From an uncultured Alphaproteobacteria bacterium (GTDB taxonomy: Bacteria; Pseudomonadota; Alphaproteobacteria; HIMB59; GCA-002718135), in contig CACJNL010000004.1 of assembly GCA_902594815.1 (NCBI GenBank), forward strand, positions 1 to 64,000: a stretch of 64,000 nucleotides of DNA. Direction: 5' to 3'. The stretch's first letter is position 1; each line of letters begins with the position of its first letter. The notes below the pieces were generated by a model. The model ran no database searches and was not told where the DNA came from. It saw only the letters and a program-made list of their open reading frames with translations. Made by a program: the position numbers and the translations under genes. Below, piece by piece: positions 37,198-47,035 of this stretch.

Positions 37198-38392
37198 GTT
37201 TTTCGCAAGCTCTTTTGATTCTAGAACATGCATCTTTAAGAATTTCATCACTTGTAGCATATGATAATCTAAAATATGGAGATAAACCAAATGCAGCACC
37301 ATGAACGCCTGCAATGCCTTCACTTTCTAAGAGATAATTCATAAAATCTTCATCAGTGGCAAGTTTATTACCATCAGGTGTTTGTTTTCCAATTACACCC
37401 TCGCAAGATGGATAAACATAAAATGCACCTTCGGGTGTTAAACAGTTTATTCCTTCTATCTGATTTAATAAACTTACAACCATATCTCTTCTTCTAACAA
37501 AAGCTTCATTATGTTCTTTGATAAATTCCTGAGAGCCTTCTAATGCTTCAACAGCAGCTGCCATGGAAATCGAAGATGTTGATGTATTGCTCTGTGATTG
37601 CATTTTATTCATTGCTGCAATAATTTCTTTTGATGCTCCACAATAGCCAAGTCTCCATCCTGTCATACAGTACGCTTTTGATACGCCATTTAAAGTTAAG
37701 CATCTATCTTTTAATCTTGGTTCGATTGAAGCAAGCGTACCAAATTCTAAATTATCATAAATAATTTTTTCATAAATATCATCTGACATAATTAATACAT
37801 GAGGATATTTAAGCAAAACTTCTGCCAGTTCTTTTAGCTCACTTTTTGAATAGACCGCTCCTGTTGGATTACTTGGGCTATTGAGCATTAACCATTTAGT
37901 TTTTTCAGTTATATTTTTTTCAAGTTGGTTAGCTGTAATTTTAAAATTTTGACTCTCAGGGCACTCAACTATTATAGGTTTTCCCTCAGCTAATAATACA
38001 ATGTCAGGATAGCTAACCCAAAAAGGAGCTGGGATTATAACTTCATCATCAGGATTAAGCGTTGCCATCATTGCATTATAAATTATGTGCTTACCACCTA
38101 CTCCAACAATTATTTCATCCAGTGAATATTCTAGATTATTATCTTTTATAAACTTTGATTGAATTGCTTTTTGAAGTGCAGGGGTACCTTTTCCAGGGAC
38201 ATATCTTGTTTGTCCACTTTCCATAGCATCAAAAGCAGCTTTTCTAATATTAGCTGGTGTATCAAAATCAGGCTCACCAGCAGCCAAAACTAAAACATCT
38301 TTACCTTCAGCTCTCAAAGCATTGGCTTTAACGTTAATACCTACAGTCATCGAAGGTTTAATTCTTTTTAATCTAGAAGCAATAAAACTCAT
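37190..38392 (-). CDS. aatA: Aspartate aminotransferase, class I (PLP)
   Basis: 400-residue fold type I aminotransferase of subgroup Ib. The PLP Lys lies in NGVSKAYCMTGWRLGYCG, the NSPSNPTGAVYSK block binds cofactor and substrate, and the C-terminal FRLSYATSDE holds the substrate carboxylate Arg. It moves amino groups between aspartate and 2-oxoglutarate, and some family members also accept aromatic amino acids or prephenate. Length and ends match alphaproteobacterial AatA. The TauE-type gene lies four bases upstream. Confidence 0.92.
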   Translation of the reverse strand: MSFIASRLKRIKPSMTVGINVKANALRAEGKDVLVLAAGEPDFDTPANIRKAAFDAMESGQTRYVPGKGTPALQKAIQSKFIKDNNLEYSLDEIIVGVGGKHIIYNAMMATLNPDDEVIIPAPFWVSYPDIVLLAEGKPIIVECPESQNFKITANQLEKNITEKTKWLMLNSPSNPTGAVYSKSELKELAEVLLKYPHVLIMSDDIYEKIIYDNLEFGTLASIEPRLKDRCLTLNGVSKAYCMTGWRLGYCGASKEIIAAMNKMQSQSNTSTSSISMAAAVEALEGSQEFIKEHNEAFVRRRDMVVSLLNQIEGINCLTPEGAFYVYPSCEGVIGKQTPDGNKLATDEDFMNYLLESEGIAGVHGAAFGLSPYFRLSYATSDEILKDACSRIKRACEKLK

Positions 38393-38396
38393 AATC

Positions 38397-39206
38397 TTAT
38401 ATTATATAATGTTCCATAATTAGACTTAGACATGTTAACAATAAAAAAATTGAAAAAATTCTTCTCAAAGTAAGTTTATTAATGCTAACCGATACTTTAG
38501 CTCCTATGTTTGCAGTAAAGATACTAGTAGAAGACACCAAAAGAACAATTGCTAAATTTAGATAACCAATTGAAAATGGTGGTAAATCATTTATTGAAGA
38601 TCCGGAGATCATTAAAATTATCACTCCAGGAAAAGCGATAAAGAAACCAAGCGCAGCGGAAGTACCTACAGCTTCATGTATTTTTTTTGAAAACATTGTT
38701 AGGGATGGCACACTAAAACTCCCTCCCCCAATCCCAATTAAAACTGATAGAAACCCTATCAGTGAACTTAATATTAAATTGATAAGTTTTGATCTTGGAA
38801 GATCTTTTGAGAGAATTATCGGATCTCTCTGAAAAGCCATATTTAAAGCAATTAAAAAAGCCAAAAAAATAAAAATATTAACTAAAATTTTTCCGGAAAT
38901 AATGCTTGCGGAATAGGATCCCAATATGGAGCCAATTACAATTCCAGGCACCCATCTCTTAAGTATTGATCGATTAACATTTCCAAGTTTTAAATGTGAC
39001 CTTATAGAAGAGATGGAGGTAAAACAAATTATTCCAAGTGATGATGCAATCGCTACATGCATTGCGTAAACAGGCGAATAATCTAGATATAGTAAAATAA
39101 AATAACTGATAGGCACAATAATAATACCTCCGCCTACCCCAAGAAGACCTGCGATAAATCCAGATATCGTTCCTGTTAATAGAAAAATAATTACTAAACT
39201 TATCAA
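38397..39206 (-). CDS. TauE/SafE (TSUP) family anion transporter
   Basis: Membrane protein of about 269 residues with eight hydrophobic helices and the family's repeated glycine motifs: GFIAGLLGVGGGIIIVPI near the N-terminus and GFLSVLIGIGGGSFSVPSL in the second half. Family members move sulfite, sulfoacetate or other organosulfur anions; the substrate here is unknown. The frame is open to 39311, but that would overlap the facing saccharopine gene and adds non-family sequence. I prefer the TTG at 39206 just before the first helix; the start remains uncertain. Confidence 0.85.
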   Translation of the reverse strand: MISLVIIFLLTGTISGFIAGLLGVGGGIIIVPISYFILLYLDYSPVYAMHVAIASSLGIICFTSISSIRSHLKLGNVNRSILKRWVPGIVIGSILGSYSASIISGKILVNIFIFLAFLIALNMAFQRDPIILSKDLPRSKLINLILSSLIGFLSVLIGIGGGSFSVPSLTMFSKKIHEAVGTSAALGFFIAFPGVIILMISGSSINDLPPFSIGYLNLAIVLLVSSTSIFTANIGAKVSVSINKLTLRRIFSIFLLLTCLSLIMEHYII

Positions 39207-39270
39207 TTTTTTACCGTACTGTTTGTTTTTTATTGTAGTAATCTTTTTAAAATAAAAGTAAATTAAATCT

Positions 39271-40395
39271 ATGCAACATATCCATTGGTTAGGGACAGGC
39301 CTATCATCCATTCCAGGAATTAGAAGAATCTCTCAAAATTATGAAAATGTAACTATTTGGAACAGAACGCTAGAAAAAGCACAACAAAGCATAAGCCATG
39401 TTGATAAACAAAATGTAACTGCTAAAACATTTGATATAGAATCATTAACTAGCGTCTTAAATGCAGGTGATATAGTTGTATCACAATTACCAGCTAATCA
39501 TCACTTAACCATTGCAAAATTATGCTTGGATAAAAACTGTCACTTTGCTTCAAGCAGTTATATCTCACCAGATATGAAAAATTTAAACGATGAAGCAAAA
39601 AGAAATAATTTAGTTTTTATCAATGAGGTTGGTCTTGACCCAGGTATTGATCATTTTTTTTCACATCTACTCGTTAAAAAATTAAAAGAAACTGGTTTAA
39701 GCAACCTTGATGTTACCTATCACTCATATTGTGGTGGCTTTCCAGCAATACCTAATGATTTTAAATATAAATTTAGTTGGTCTCCGGTTGGGGTCATCAA
39801 AGCTCTAAACAATGATGCAAAATTTATTAGCAACTTTCAAAAAGTAGTAAAAACTCCCTATAAAAATATTGGAAAATATTCAGTTAATAATGAGATTTAC
39901 GAGGCTTATCCAAATCGGGACTCAACTCCATATATCACAGAGTATAATTTTGATCAGCAATGGAATCTTAAAGAATTTGTAAGGGGCACTTTAAGATTGA
40001 ATGGTTGGGAAAATGCATGGAAAGATATTTTTGAAATGCTTTCCAACAAATCTAAAGATCTTGATACAAAAATCAACAATCTGGGTGAAGAATTATGGAA
40101 AAAGCATCCCTATTCACCAGGTGAAGAAGATCGCGTTGTACTATATGTCAATTTATTAGCACATCAAAATAATAAAGAAGTATTTAATAAGTATTATTTT
40201 TTAGATGAAAAAGGATCTGGCGAAAATACCGCGATGGGAGTCTTGGTATCTATAACCTTATCTTGTGCAATAGATCTAATAATAGAAAAAAAATTAGAAA
40301 GTGGAGTGCAAGCTGCCCCATATGATGAAAACTTAATTAACTATTTTTTTAAAACTTTTGAAGAATATAATATTGATATAAAAAATAGTTTATGA
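39271..40395 (+). CDS. Saccharopine dehydrogenase, glutamate-forming type (LYS9-like)
   Basis: 374-residue oxidoreductase: N-terminal NAD(P) fold (IHWLGTGLSSIPGIRRI), the motif NEVGLDPGIDHFFSHLL, then YHSYCGGFPAIPNDFKYKFSWSP, which is the saccharopine-binding signature of the LYS9/AASS family. It cleaves saccharopine to glutamate and aminoadipate semialdehyde. It overlaps the next gene, which resembles the lysine-forming enzyme, by four bases (ATGA). Together they make a two-enzyme route between lysine and aminoadipate semialdehyde. Confidence 0.88.
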   Translation: MQHIHWLGTGLSSIPGIRRISQNYENVTIWNRTLEKAQQSISHVDKQNVTAKTFDIESLTSVLNAGDIVVSQLPANHHLTIAKLCLDKNCHFASSSYISPDMKNLNDEAKRNNLVFINEVGLDPGIDHFFSHLLVKKLKETGLSNLDVTYHSYCGGFPAIPNDFKYKFSWSPVGVIKALNNDAKFISNFQKVVKTPYKNIGKYSVNNEIYEAYPNRDSTPYITEYNFDQQWNLKEFVRGTLRLNGWENAWKDIFEMLSNKSKDLDTKINNLGEELWKKHPYSPGEEDRVVLYVNLLAHQNNKEVFNKYYFLDEKGSGENTAMGVLVSITLSCAIDLIIEKKLESGVQAAPYDENLINYFFKTFEEYNIDIKNSL

Positions 40396-41633
40396 CTCAA
40401 AAAATAGAGTCAATTGGAATAATCAAAGAAAGCAGGAATGATGAAAGTCGAGCCCCAATTGCGCCTGAACAAATCAAAGAAATAAAAAATAAATTTCCTG
40501 ACCTTAATATTTACGTTGAACCAAGTAACAAAAGAAGTTTCAAAAATGAAGAATACGTTCAAAATGGAGGAATTTTAAGTGATAATCTAGATCATTGTGA
40601 GTTAATATTTGGCGTTAAAGAAGTAGATGTAAATATTTTAATCCCAAATAAAACTTACGTTTTTTTTTCACATACCTATAAATTAAATAAAGAGACACTA
40701 TCAAATGCACAAGGTACTCCAGGAATGGATAAAAAAGAACTTCTGCGAGCTATACTAAATAAAAAAATTAAACTTATAGATTATGAAAATATAAGAGCTA
40801 CAAACGGGTCCAGATATCTTGGTTTTGGAAGATTTGCAGGAATAGTAGGATGTTATAACACTTTGAATCTTTTTTTATTACAAAATAATTTTCAACCTTT
40901 AGCGCGTGCATTCAAAATTAATAATTATGAAAGACTTATAAAAAATTTATCCGAAGTTCGTTTTCCTAATTTTAAAATGTTGATAACAGGTGATGGAAGG
41001 GTAAATCGAGGAGTTCAAGAAATTTTAAAATATACAAATATAAAAAAAATTACACCGAAAGATTTTTTAGATAAAAAATTTGATTATCCTGTCTTTTGTA
41101 ATTTAGATACAAAAGATTATGTTATGCATAAAGAGAATAAGAAATTTGAATTAGTGCATTTCATTAACTGCCCCAAGGAGTATCAGAGTAAAACCTTTGA
41201 ACACTTAAAAGAAAGTGATATTTACATAAGTGCACATTATTGGGACCCAAGTTCACCAAAAATATTTACAAAAAATCAAATTACTGATTTTACCAAACTT
41301 AAGATAATTGGTGATGTCACTTGCGATGTTGATGGTTCGGTTCCATCAACAATCAAATCAACCACAATTGAACATCCAAATTTTTATATTAACAAAGACA
41401 CATTCGAAGAAACAAGTGAGATTCAAAATGCTTTAGCTGTTATGGCAGTTGACAATCTACCTTCAGAACTACCAAGGGACTCAAGCAGGGAATTTGGAAA
41501 TGGGATTGTAAATGAGGTCATTCCATTTATCCTTGGGATAGATGATGGCAGAATACTCAACGCTACAATTACTGAAGATGGTCGATTTTTAGATAAATAT
41601 TCCTATTTAAAGGACTATATTGACTCTAAATGA
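40392..41633 (+). CDS. Saccharopine dehydrogenase, lysine-forming type (LYS1-like)
   Basis: 413-residue member of the alanine dehydrogenase/transhydrogenase fold. The N-terminal block IGIIKESRNDESRAPIAPEQI, the FSHTYKLNKETLSNAQG segment, and the LGFGRFAGIVGCYNTLN motif resemble eukaryotic LYS1 and the N-terminal half of AASS. The expected reaction joins lysine and 2-oxoglutarate to give saccharopine, or the reverse. It overlaps both its partner upstream and uvrB downstream by four bases. Direction (synthesis or breakdown) cannot be read from sequence. Confidence 0.82.
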   Translation: MTQKIESIGIIKESRNDESRAPIAPEQIKEIKNKFPDLNIYVEPSNKRSFKNEEYVQNGGILSDNLDHCELIFGVKEVDVNILIPNKTYVFFSHTYKLNKETLSNAQGTPGMDKKELLRAILNKKIKLIDYENIRATNGSRYLGFGRFAGIVGCYNTLNLFLLQNNFQPLARAFKINNYERLIKNLSEVRFPNFKMLITGDGRVNRGVQEILKYTNIKKITPKDFLDKKFDYPVFCNLDTKDYVMHKENKKFELVHFINCPKEYQSKTFEHLKESDIYISAHYWDPSSPKIFTKNQITDFTKLKIIGDVTCDVDGSVPSTIKSTTIEHPNFYINKDTFEETSEIQNALAVMAVDNLPSELPRDSSREFGNGIVNEVIPFILGIDDGRILNATITEDGRFLDKYSYLKDYIDSK

Positions 41634-43681
41634 ACCTTACTAAAACTCAATCCACAACGTTAAAATCTCAAGAAAAATTTGAAATTATAAGTAATTTTTC
41701 ACCAAGTGGGGATCAGCCAAATGCAATAAAAACACTTGTTCAAAATTTAAGAGATAGAGAAAATGAACAAGTCCTCTTAGGTGTTACAGGATCTGGCAAG
41801 ACTTTTACAATGGCAAAAGTAATTGAAGAGATGCAACGCCCTACTCTCATTATGGCACCTAACAAAACTTTAGCGGCACAACTATATGGAGAAATGAAAA
41901 GCTTATTTCCCAATAATGCAGTTGAATATTTTGTTAGCTACTATGATTACTATACTCCTGAAGCATACGTTCCTAAAAGTGATACGTTTATAGAAAAAGA
42001 GTCTTCTATAAATGAACAAATTGATAGGCTTCGTCATTCAGCTACACGCTCACTTGTTGAAAGAAGAGACACTATCATTGTAGCTTCTGTATCATGCATT
42101 TATGGCATTGGATCTGTGGAAGCCTATTCTTCGATGTCATTCTCACTTGAAAAAAATCAATCAATAAATCGAGATATAATAATTAGAAAACTAGTTGAAC
42201 TACTTTACAAAAGAAGGGATATGGAATTTAGACGAGGTAGTTTTCGTGCGAAAGGAGATATATTGGAAATTTTTCCCTCGCACCACGAAGATCGATCCTG
42301 GAAAATATCCTTTTTTGGTGATGACATTGAAAAGATATCTGAAATAGATCCATTGACTGGAGAAAATTTAGGTGATCTCGAACAAATTAGAATTTTTGCT
42401 AACTCACATTATGTTACACCAAAACCAACAATCAAAAAAGCTATTGTTCAAATTAAAGAAGATTTAAAAAAACAACTAATTGTTTTTGAGAATGAAAAAA
42501 AACTTCTTGAACGTCAACGTTTAGATGAGAGAACTACTTTTGATTTAGAAATGATTGAAACAACAGGAAGTTGTAGTGGCATTGAAAACTACTCACGATA
42601 TTTATCAGGAAGAAAACCTGGTGAGCCACCTCCAACTTTATACGAATACATACCGGAAGATGCTTTGTTATTTATTGATGAAAGTCATATTACTTGCAGT
42701 CAAATATCAGGAATGTACAAAGGTGATTTTTCACGAAAATCTACTTTATCACAGTATGGATTTAGACTTCCTAGCTGCCTAGATAATAGACCTCTAAAAC
42801 GAGAGGAATGGGATGCAATGCGTCCACAAACAATCTTTGTGAGCGCAACTCCAGGAGATTATGAATTGGAAAAAACAGGTGGAGTTTTTGTTGAGCAAGT
42901 GATTCGCCCTACTGGTTTAATTGACCCTCCAATTGAAATTAGAAAAACAAAGCATCAAATTGATAATCTAATTGATGAATGTAAGTCGACTATTACTGAT
43001 GGATATAGAGTGATTATAACTACTTTAACAAAAAAAATGTCTGAAGATTTAACTGAATATATGCATGAAGAGGGTTTGAAAGTCCGCTATCTTCATTCTG
43101 ATATCGATACTCTAGAGCGTGTTGCGATCATTAGAGATTTGCGCCTTGGCGTATTTGATATTTTGATTGGTATCAACCTATTAAGAGAAGGATTAGATAT
43201 CCCCGAATGCGCTCTTATGGCGATATTAGATGCTGATAAAGAAGGATATTTAAGATCTAAAACAAGTTTAATACAAACAATTGGAAGAGCGGCAAGAAAT
43301 GTTGATAGCAAAGTGATAATGTACGCAGATACTGTTACAAAAAGTATGAAAGAGGCTATTGATGAAACTGAAAGAAGAAGAGAAAAACAATTAAGATACA
43401 ATAAAGAAAATAATATTACTCCGCTTAGTATTAAAAAGAATATTGAAGAAATTTTAGAAAATACTGCTGAGCAAGATCATGTTACAGTAGAAATTGAAAA
43501 TGCAAAAGAGCTTGTAGGAAAAGATTTAAACAAGCATATTAAACATCTTGAAGAAAAAATGAATATGTTTGCTTCAAAATTAGAATTTGAAGATGCAGCA
43601 AGAATAAGAGATGAAATTAATAGACTTAAAGCTAAGGAAGTTGGACTATCAGATAAAATTTTAAAATTTAAAAAAAAATAA
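41630..43681 (+). CDS. uvrB: Excinuclease ABC subunit B
   Basis: DNA helicase-like damage verification protein of nucleotide excision repair. Walker A is LLGVTGSGKTFT, followed by the beta-hairpin region VSYYDYYTPEAYVPKSDTFI, helicase motifs (FIDESHITCSQ; GRAARNVDSKVIMYAD) and the C-terminal UVR coiled-coil domain (HLEEKMNMFASKLEFEDAARIRDEI) that binds UvrC. Length is 683 aa. It overlaps the saccharopine gene by four bases and the next gene by one (TAATG), so it is part of a long plus-strand operon. Confidence 0.97.
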   Translation: MNLTKTQSTTLKSQEKFEIISNFSPSGDQPNAIKTLVQNLRDRENEQVLLGVTGSGKTFTMAKVIEEMQRPTLIMAPNKTLAAQLYGEMKSLFPNNAVEYFVSYYDYYTPEAYVPKSDTFIEKESSINEQIDRLRHSATRSLVERRDTIIVASVSCIYGIGSVEAYSSMSFSLEKNQSINRDIIIRKLVELLYKRRDMEFRRGSFRAKGDILEIFPSHHEDRSWKISFFGDDIEKISEIDPLTGENLGDLEQIRIFANSHYVTPKPTIKKAIVQIKEDLKKQLIVFENEKKLLERQRLDERTTFDLEMIETTGSCSGIENYSRYLSGRKPGEPPPTLYEYIPEDALLFIDESHITCSQISGMYKGDFSRKSTLSQYGFRLPSCLDNRPLKREEWDAMRPQTIFVSATPGDYELEKTGGVFVEQVIRPTGLIDPPIEIRKTKHQIDNLIDECKSTITDGYRVIITTLTKKMSEDLTEYMHEEGLKVRYLHSDIDTLERVAIIRDLRLGVFDILIGINLLREGLDIPECALMAILDADKEGYLRSKTSLIQTIGRAARNVDSKVIMYADTVTKSMKEAIDETERRREKQLRYNKENNITPLSIKKNIEEILENTAEQDHVTVEIENAKELVGKDLNKHIKHLEEKMNMFASKLEFEDAARIRDEINRLKAKEVGLSDKILKFKKK

Positions 43682-44685
43682 TGGAAATTTTATTTGATAT
43701 TAAGCAAACCACAGGAATCATTACTCTGAATAGGCCACAAGCATTAAATGCTCTCAATTTATCTATGGCAGAACAATTTGCAAATAAATTACAAGAATGG
43801 CAAGTTGACCAAAATATAGAAAGAATACTGCTTCAAGGTGAAGGCAAGCATTTCTGTGCAGGAGGTGATGTTAAAAGTGTTCATTTGTCAGGTCCATCAT
43901 CTGAACTAAAACGCGAATTTTTTGCAAAAGAATATTCGCTAAATTTACAAATTAAAAATTTCACTAAACCTTATTTATCAATATGGAAAGGTGTTGTCAT
44001 GGGTGGAGGTGTTGGGTTATCAATTTATGGAGACTATAGAATTGTAACTGACAGCACCAAATTTGCAATGCCCGAGACATCCATAGGCTTCTTTCCAGAC
44101 GTTGGTAGTAGTTTTTTTCTTTCAAAATTGAAGAACAACATTGGAAAATATCTGGCTCTAACGGGAGAAATAATTTTCAACAGAGATTTATTAAATTTTG
44201 AATTGGCAACACATTATTGCCCCGAAGAAAAATTAAATGACTTAATCAACAACTATATTGTTAATGGAGAAATTAAAAATTATGAAACAACTGCTATTTC
44301 TTCTTTTTCACAAGATAGACTTAATTTTTATAATAAAAATTTATCAGGATCCATATTTGATATCTTAAATAATAAAGAGATATTAAATAACCCAGACTAT
44401 TTACTTAATAAAATTAAAAAAAAATGCCCAATGAGTCTAGCCGTAACAGCATTACTTTTTAATGATTCAAAATCAAATTCATTAGAAGAGTGTCTAGTAA
44501 ATGAATATAGACTGAGTCAAAAAATGACTAACCGAATTGATTTTAGTGAAGGAATTGAGGCTGTATTAATTGAAAAACATCATAATCCAAAATGGAATCC
44601 CACATCAATAAAAGATATAGATAATAATGAAGTAAAAAAACTATTAGCTGACCATATAGATTATGAATTAAAAATTATAAATTAG
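43681..44685 (+). CDS. 3-hydroxyisobutyryl-CoA hydrolase-like crotonase
   Basis: 334-residue crotonase-fold protein. The oxyanion motifs are HFCAGGDVKSVH and GVVMGGGVGLSIYGDYRI, and the PETSIGFFPDVGSSFFLSKL block is the hallmark of the hydroxyisobutyryl-CoA hydrolase subgroup (HIBCH), which frees 3-hydroxyisobutyrate in valine breakdown. The family's catalytic Glu and Asp are in that block. The C-terminal SEGIEAVLIEKHHNPKWNP is also typical. It is coupled to uvrB by TAATG, with no functional link to repair. Confidence 0.88.
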   Translation: MEILFDIKQTTGIITLNRPQALNALNLSMAEQFANKLQEWQVDQNIERILLQGEGKHFCAGGDVKSVHLSGPSSELKREFFAKEYSLNLQIKNFTKPYLSIWKGVVMGGGVGLSIYGDYRIVTDSTKFAMPETSIGFFPDVGSSFFLSKLKNNIGKYLALTGEIIFNRDLLNFELATHYCPEEKLNDLINNYIVNGEIKNYETTAISSFSQDRLNFYNKNLSGSIFDILNNKEILNNPDYLLNKIKKKCPMSLAVTALLFNDSKSNSLEECLVNEYRLSQKMTNRIDFSEGIEAVLIEKHHNPKWNPTSIKDIDNNEVKKLLADHIDYELKIIN

Positions 44686-44713
44686 CAATATTTAACATCG
44701 TTTAAAAACTAGT

Positions 44714-45565
44714 ATGATCAAAAAAATTTTAGGTATATTCATTCTTTTAATTATCATTATTTTTTTAGCCTTATATGTTGCTGTCGATAAAATATTAATT
44801 AAAAATACCATTTCAAATATTGAGAAAAAACTAAATTTAAATATTAATTTACTTGAGGATTATTCATTTAATCTTTTTCCAATAGTATCTCTGTTAACAA
44901 AATTCGACTTAGAAAAAGAAAATATAAACCTATTTATAGAAGATGCAGAATTTGAGATTTATAAAAATTATAATCAAAAACCCGCAGAATACTCTTTAAA
45001 GGCTAAAAGTATAAAAATTGAAAAATTAATAATCCAAGATTTAGAAGCTGATGGTAATATATATAAATATTCTAATGATAGTCTCAATTCACATCTTGAA
45101 ATATATCCAAAAGGTTACATTAAATATAAATTAAATGCTGATGAAAAGAATTCTGTTAAATTTATAAAATTAATTCTGAGTAGAATAAATTTACCTGAGT
45201 CTTATAAAAAATTATCAAATTTCATTTTAAGCATACTTGAAGAAGATACATCTTTTGATAGTAAGTTTACATTAGAAAGAGAATTGTTAACAATTGATTA
45301 TTTTGACACAACAAAAAAAGAATTAAACTTTAAATTAAACGGTACATATAATTTAAAATCTAATATTGTTGATATAATTGTAAAACTGAATAGTAATAGA
45401 GAAAATTTTATGGAGTTTAGAATTACTGATAATGTAAAAAATCCATATATTCAAATTTTATCAAACGATAATTCTTTAAATTACAATTTCTTCCTCAATG
45501 ATATTGAGAAGATTTTTGAAGGTGGAGTGGATAATATTTTGAAGAATTTAATTGCTAATGAATAG
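44714..45565 (+). CDS. AsmA-like membrane-anchored protein, function unknown
   Basis: 283 residues: an N-terminal transmembrane helix (ILGIFILLIIIIFLALYVAV), then KILIKNTISNIEKKLNLNINL, and a beta-rich body rich in alternating hydrophobic residues. Near the end, FRITDNVKNPYIQIL resembles the short tail found in AsmA-type lipid-transfer or envelope proteins. I suggest a small AsmA-like protein facing the periplasm, but no diagnostic domain is certain. The gene lies 28 bases after the crotonase gene and overlaps the transporter gene that follows by eight bases. Confidence 0.5.
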   Translation: MIKKILGIFILLIIIIFLALYVAVDKILIKNTISNIEKKLNLNINLLEDYSFNLFPIVSLLTKFDLEKENINLFIEDAEFEIYKNYNQKPAEYSLKAKSIKIEKLIIQDLEADGNIYKYSNDSLNSHLEIYPKGYIKYKLNADEKNSVKFIKLILSRINLPESYKKLSNFILSILEEDTSFDSKFTLERELLTIDYFDTTKKELNFKLNGTYNLKSNIVDIIVKLNSNRENFMEFRITDNVKNPYIQILSNDNSLNYNFFLNDIEKIFEGGVDNILKNLIANE

Positions 45566-46493
45566 TTTATTTTATGTAATTTTATCCGTGTTTAGCTATG
45601 TCATACTGGGATTTATAATTAAAAAATATTTTAATTTATCTCATAAAATTATAAGCAAGTTTGATTACTTAAGTTTTAATATATTACTTCCCATAGCCCT
45701 GATAACCTATTTTTGGCAAATTAATTTTCCTAGTTTTAATACGTTAAATTTACTTTTTGTTTTTTTTGGAGCTGGAATTTTTATTTTTTTTATTGGTTAT
45801 CAAATTGCTTATAATAAATTTAAATTTACTGTTGATGATAGCGCACTGATCGGGCTTGCTTCATGTTTTGGAAATTCTGTAGCACTTGGGATTCCCTTGA
45901 TGCATACACTTTTCGGCAAATTAAATGTTATGCCTTACATGATATTAGTTCTTTTTCATGGCTTAGTACATTTTACATATACGACTTTAATAATTGAGAG
46001 TTACAGAAATAGATCCTTGAAAATCCATAGGCAAATTTTAAGTACATTTATTGGTTTATTTAGAAATGTAGTTCTTGTTGGTATATTTTTTGGAATTTCA
46101 CTAAATTATTTTAACATTCCTCAACCAACTAATTTATTATTTATTCTAAATTTAATTTCAGAAATTGCTCTGCCATGTGTGCTCTTATCCCTTGGATTTG
46201 CTCTAGCAACATTTAATTTAGTTCTTTCATTTAAAAGATCAGTGATCTTAACTTTTTTGAAAAATATACTCCACCCACTAATTGCATTCACTATCTCTAA
46301 ATTTTTTTTGAATTTAGATGAATTGTTAGTGATGACTGTAACTTTAGCAGCAGCTTTACCTAGTGGATCACAAACCTATTATTTTGCATTTAGATATAAT
46401 TCTCAAAAAGAACTTATTTCATCAAATATAGTTTTAAGTACTTTTGTAAGTTTTTTTACTTTATCAATTTTAATTATTCTATTTGATTTTTAA
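45558..46493 (+). CDS. AEC (auxin efflux carrier) family transporter
   Basis: Membrane protein of 311 residues with ten predicted helices in two halves, including NILLPIALITYFWQ and a conserved GSxxNSVALGIPL-like segment (CFGNSVALGIPLMHTLFG), and EIALPCVLLSLGFALA in the second half. AEC proteins export small organic anions; the substrate is unknown. I start at the ATG at 45558 (MNSLFYVILS); an in-frame TTG lies two codons earlier. Its stop shares TTAA with the TPR gene on the other strand. Confidence 0.87.
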   Translation: MNSLFYVILSVFSYVILGFIIKKYFNLSHKIISKFDYLSFNILLPIALITYFWQINFPSFNTLNLLFVFFGAGIFIFFIGYQIAYNKFKFTVDDSALIGLASCFGNSVALGIPLMHTLFGKLNVMPYMILVLFHGLVHFTYTTLIIESYRNRSLKIHRQILSTFIGLFRNVVLVGIFFGISLNYFNIPQPTNLLFILNLISEIALPCVLLSLGFALATFNLVLSFKRSVILTFLKNILHPLIAFTISKFFLNLDELLVMTVTLAAALPSGSQTYYFAFRYNSQKELISSNIVLSTFVSFFTLSILIILFDF

Positions 46494-47035
46494 GTAGATT
46501 GAGTTGTAAAAGACAAAATTCTATCTTTTTTCATTTTTGTTGAATTACTGTTCGGAAAAATTTCCAACATTTTATCGTAGATATCAATTGCTTTTTCAGG
46601 CTGATTAAGATGAATAAATATTAAACCCATTCCGTCTAATGCTCCAAAATGTCTTGGTTCAAGCTCTAATGTTTTACTAATATCTCTCATTGAAAGATCG
46701 AAATTTCCCATCATAAAATGAGCTGTTGCTCTTTTATTCCAAGCTTCAGCAAAATTAGGCATTTCAAATATTACTTTATCAAAATAATCAATTGCTCTAG
46801 AATGAAAGCCTAGATTCATCATTTGAACGCCAGTTTCAAAAGTTCTTGTTATTTTTGGATCATCAATTTCATGCCAAATTTTCCATATTTGTTGCGTGAG
46901 TTTTTCTATTTCCAACTGATCCTCTGTAACAATCAGTTTGTCGAATAAATAATTCAATCTTTTATCGTTTTGATCTGCAAATGATTGAGAAGATAAAAAA
47001 ATCAAAAACAAAAATAAGATTAATTGTCTAAACAT
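46490..47035 (-). CDS. Exported TPR-repeat protein
   Basis: About 181 residues: a signal peptide (MFRQLILFLFLIFLSSQSFADQ, cleavage after Ala) and three tetratricopeptide repeats (GFHSRAIDYFDKVIFEMPNF; AEAWNKRATAHFMMGNFDLS; ALDGMGLIFIHLNQPEKAID). Such alphaproteobacterial proteins act as periplasmic protein-binding scaffolds, partner unknown. I start at the ATG at 47035, eight bases inside the end of the upstream DUF2805 gene. The frame continues upstream to 47083, but that part reads within the neighbour and would spoil the signal peptide. Confidence 0.85.
   Translation of the reverse strand: MFRQLILFLFLIFLSSQSFADQNDKRLNYLFDKLIVTEDQLEIEKLTQQIWKIWHEIDDPKITRTFETGVQMMNLGFHSRAIDYFDKVIFEMPNFAEAWNKRATAHFMMGNFDLSMRDISKTLELEPRHFGALDGMGLIFIHLNQPEKAIDIYDKMLEIFPNSNSTKMKKDRILSFTTQST

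Noticed and set aside
39207-39311. Longer N-terminus of the TauE-type protein
   Set aside because: It would overlap the start of the facing saccharopine gene and adds residues not seen in the family before the first helix.
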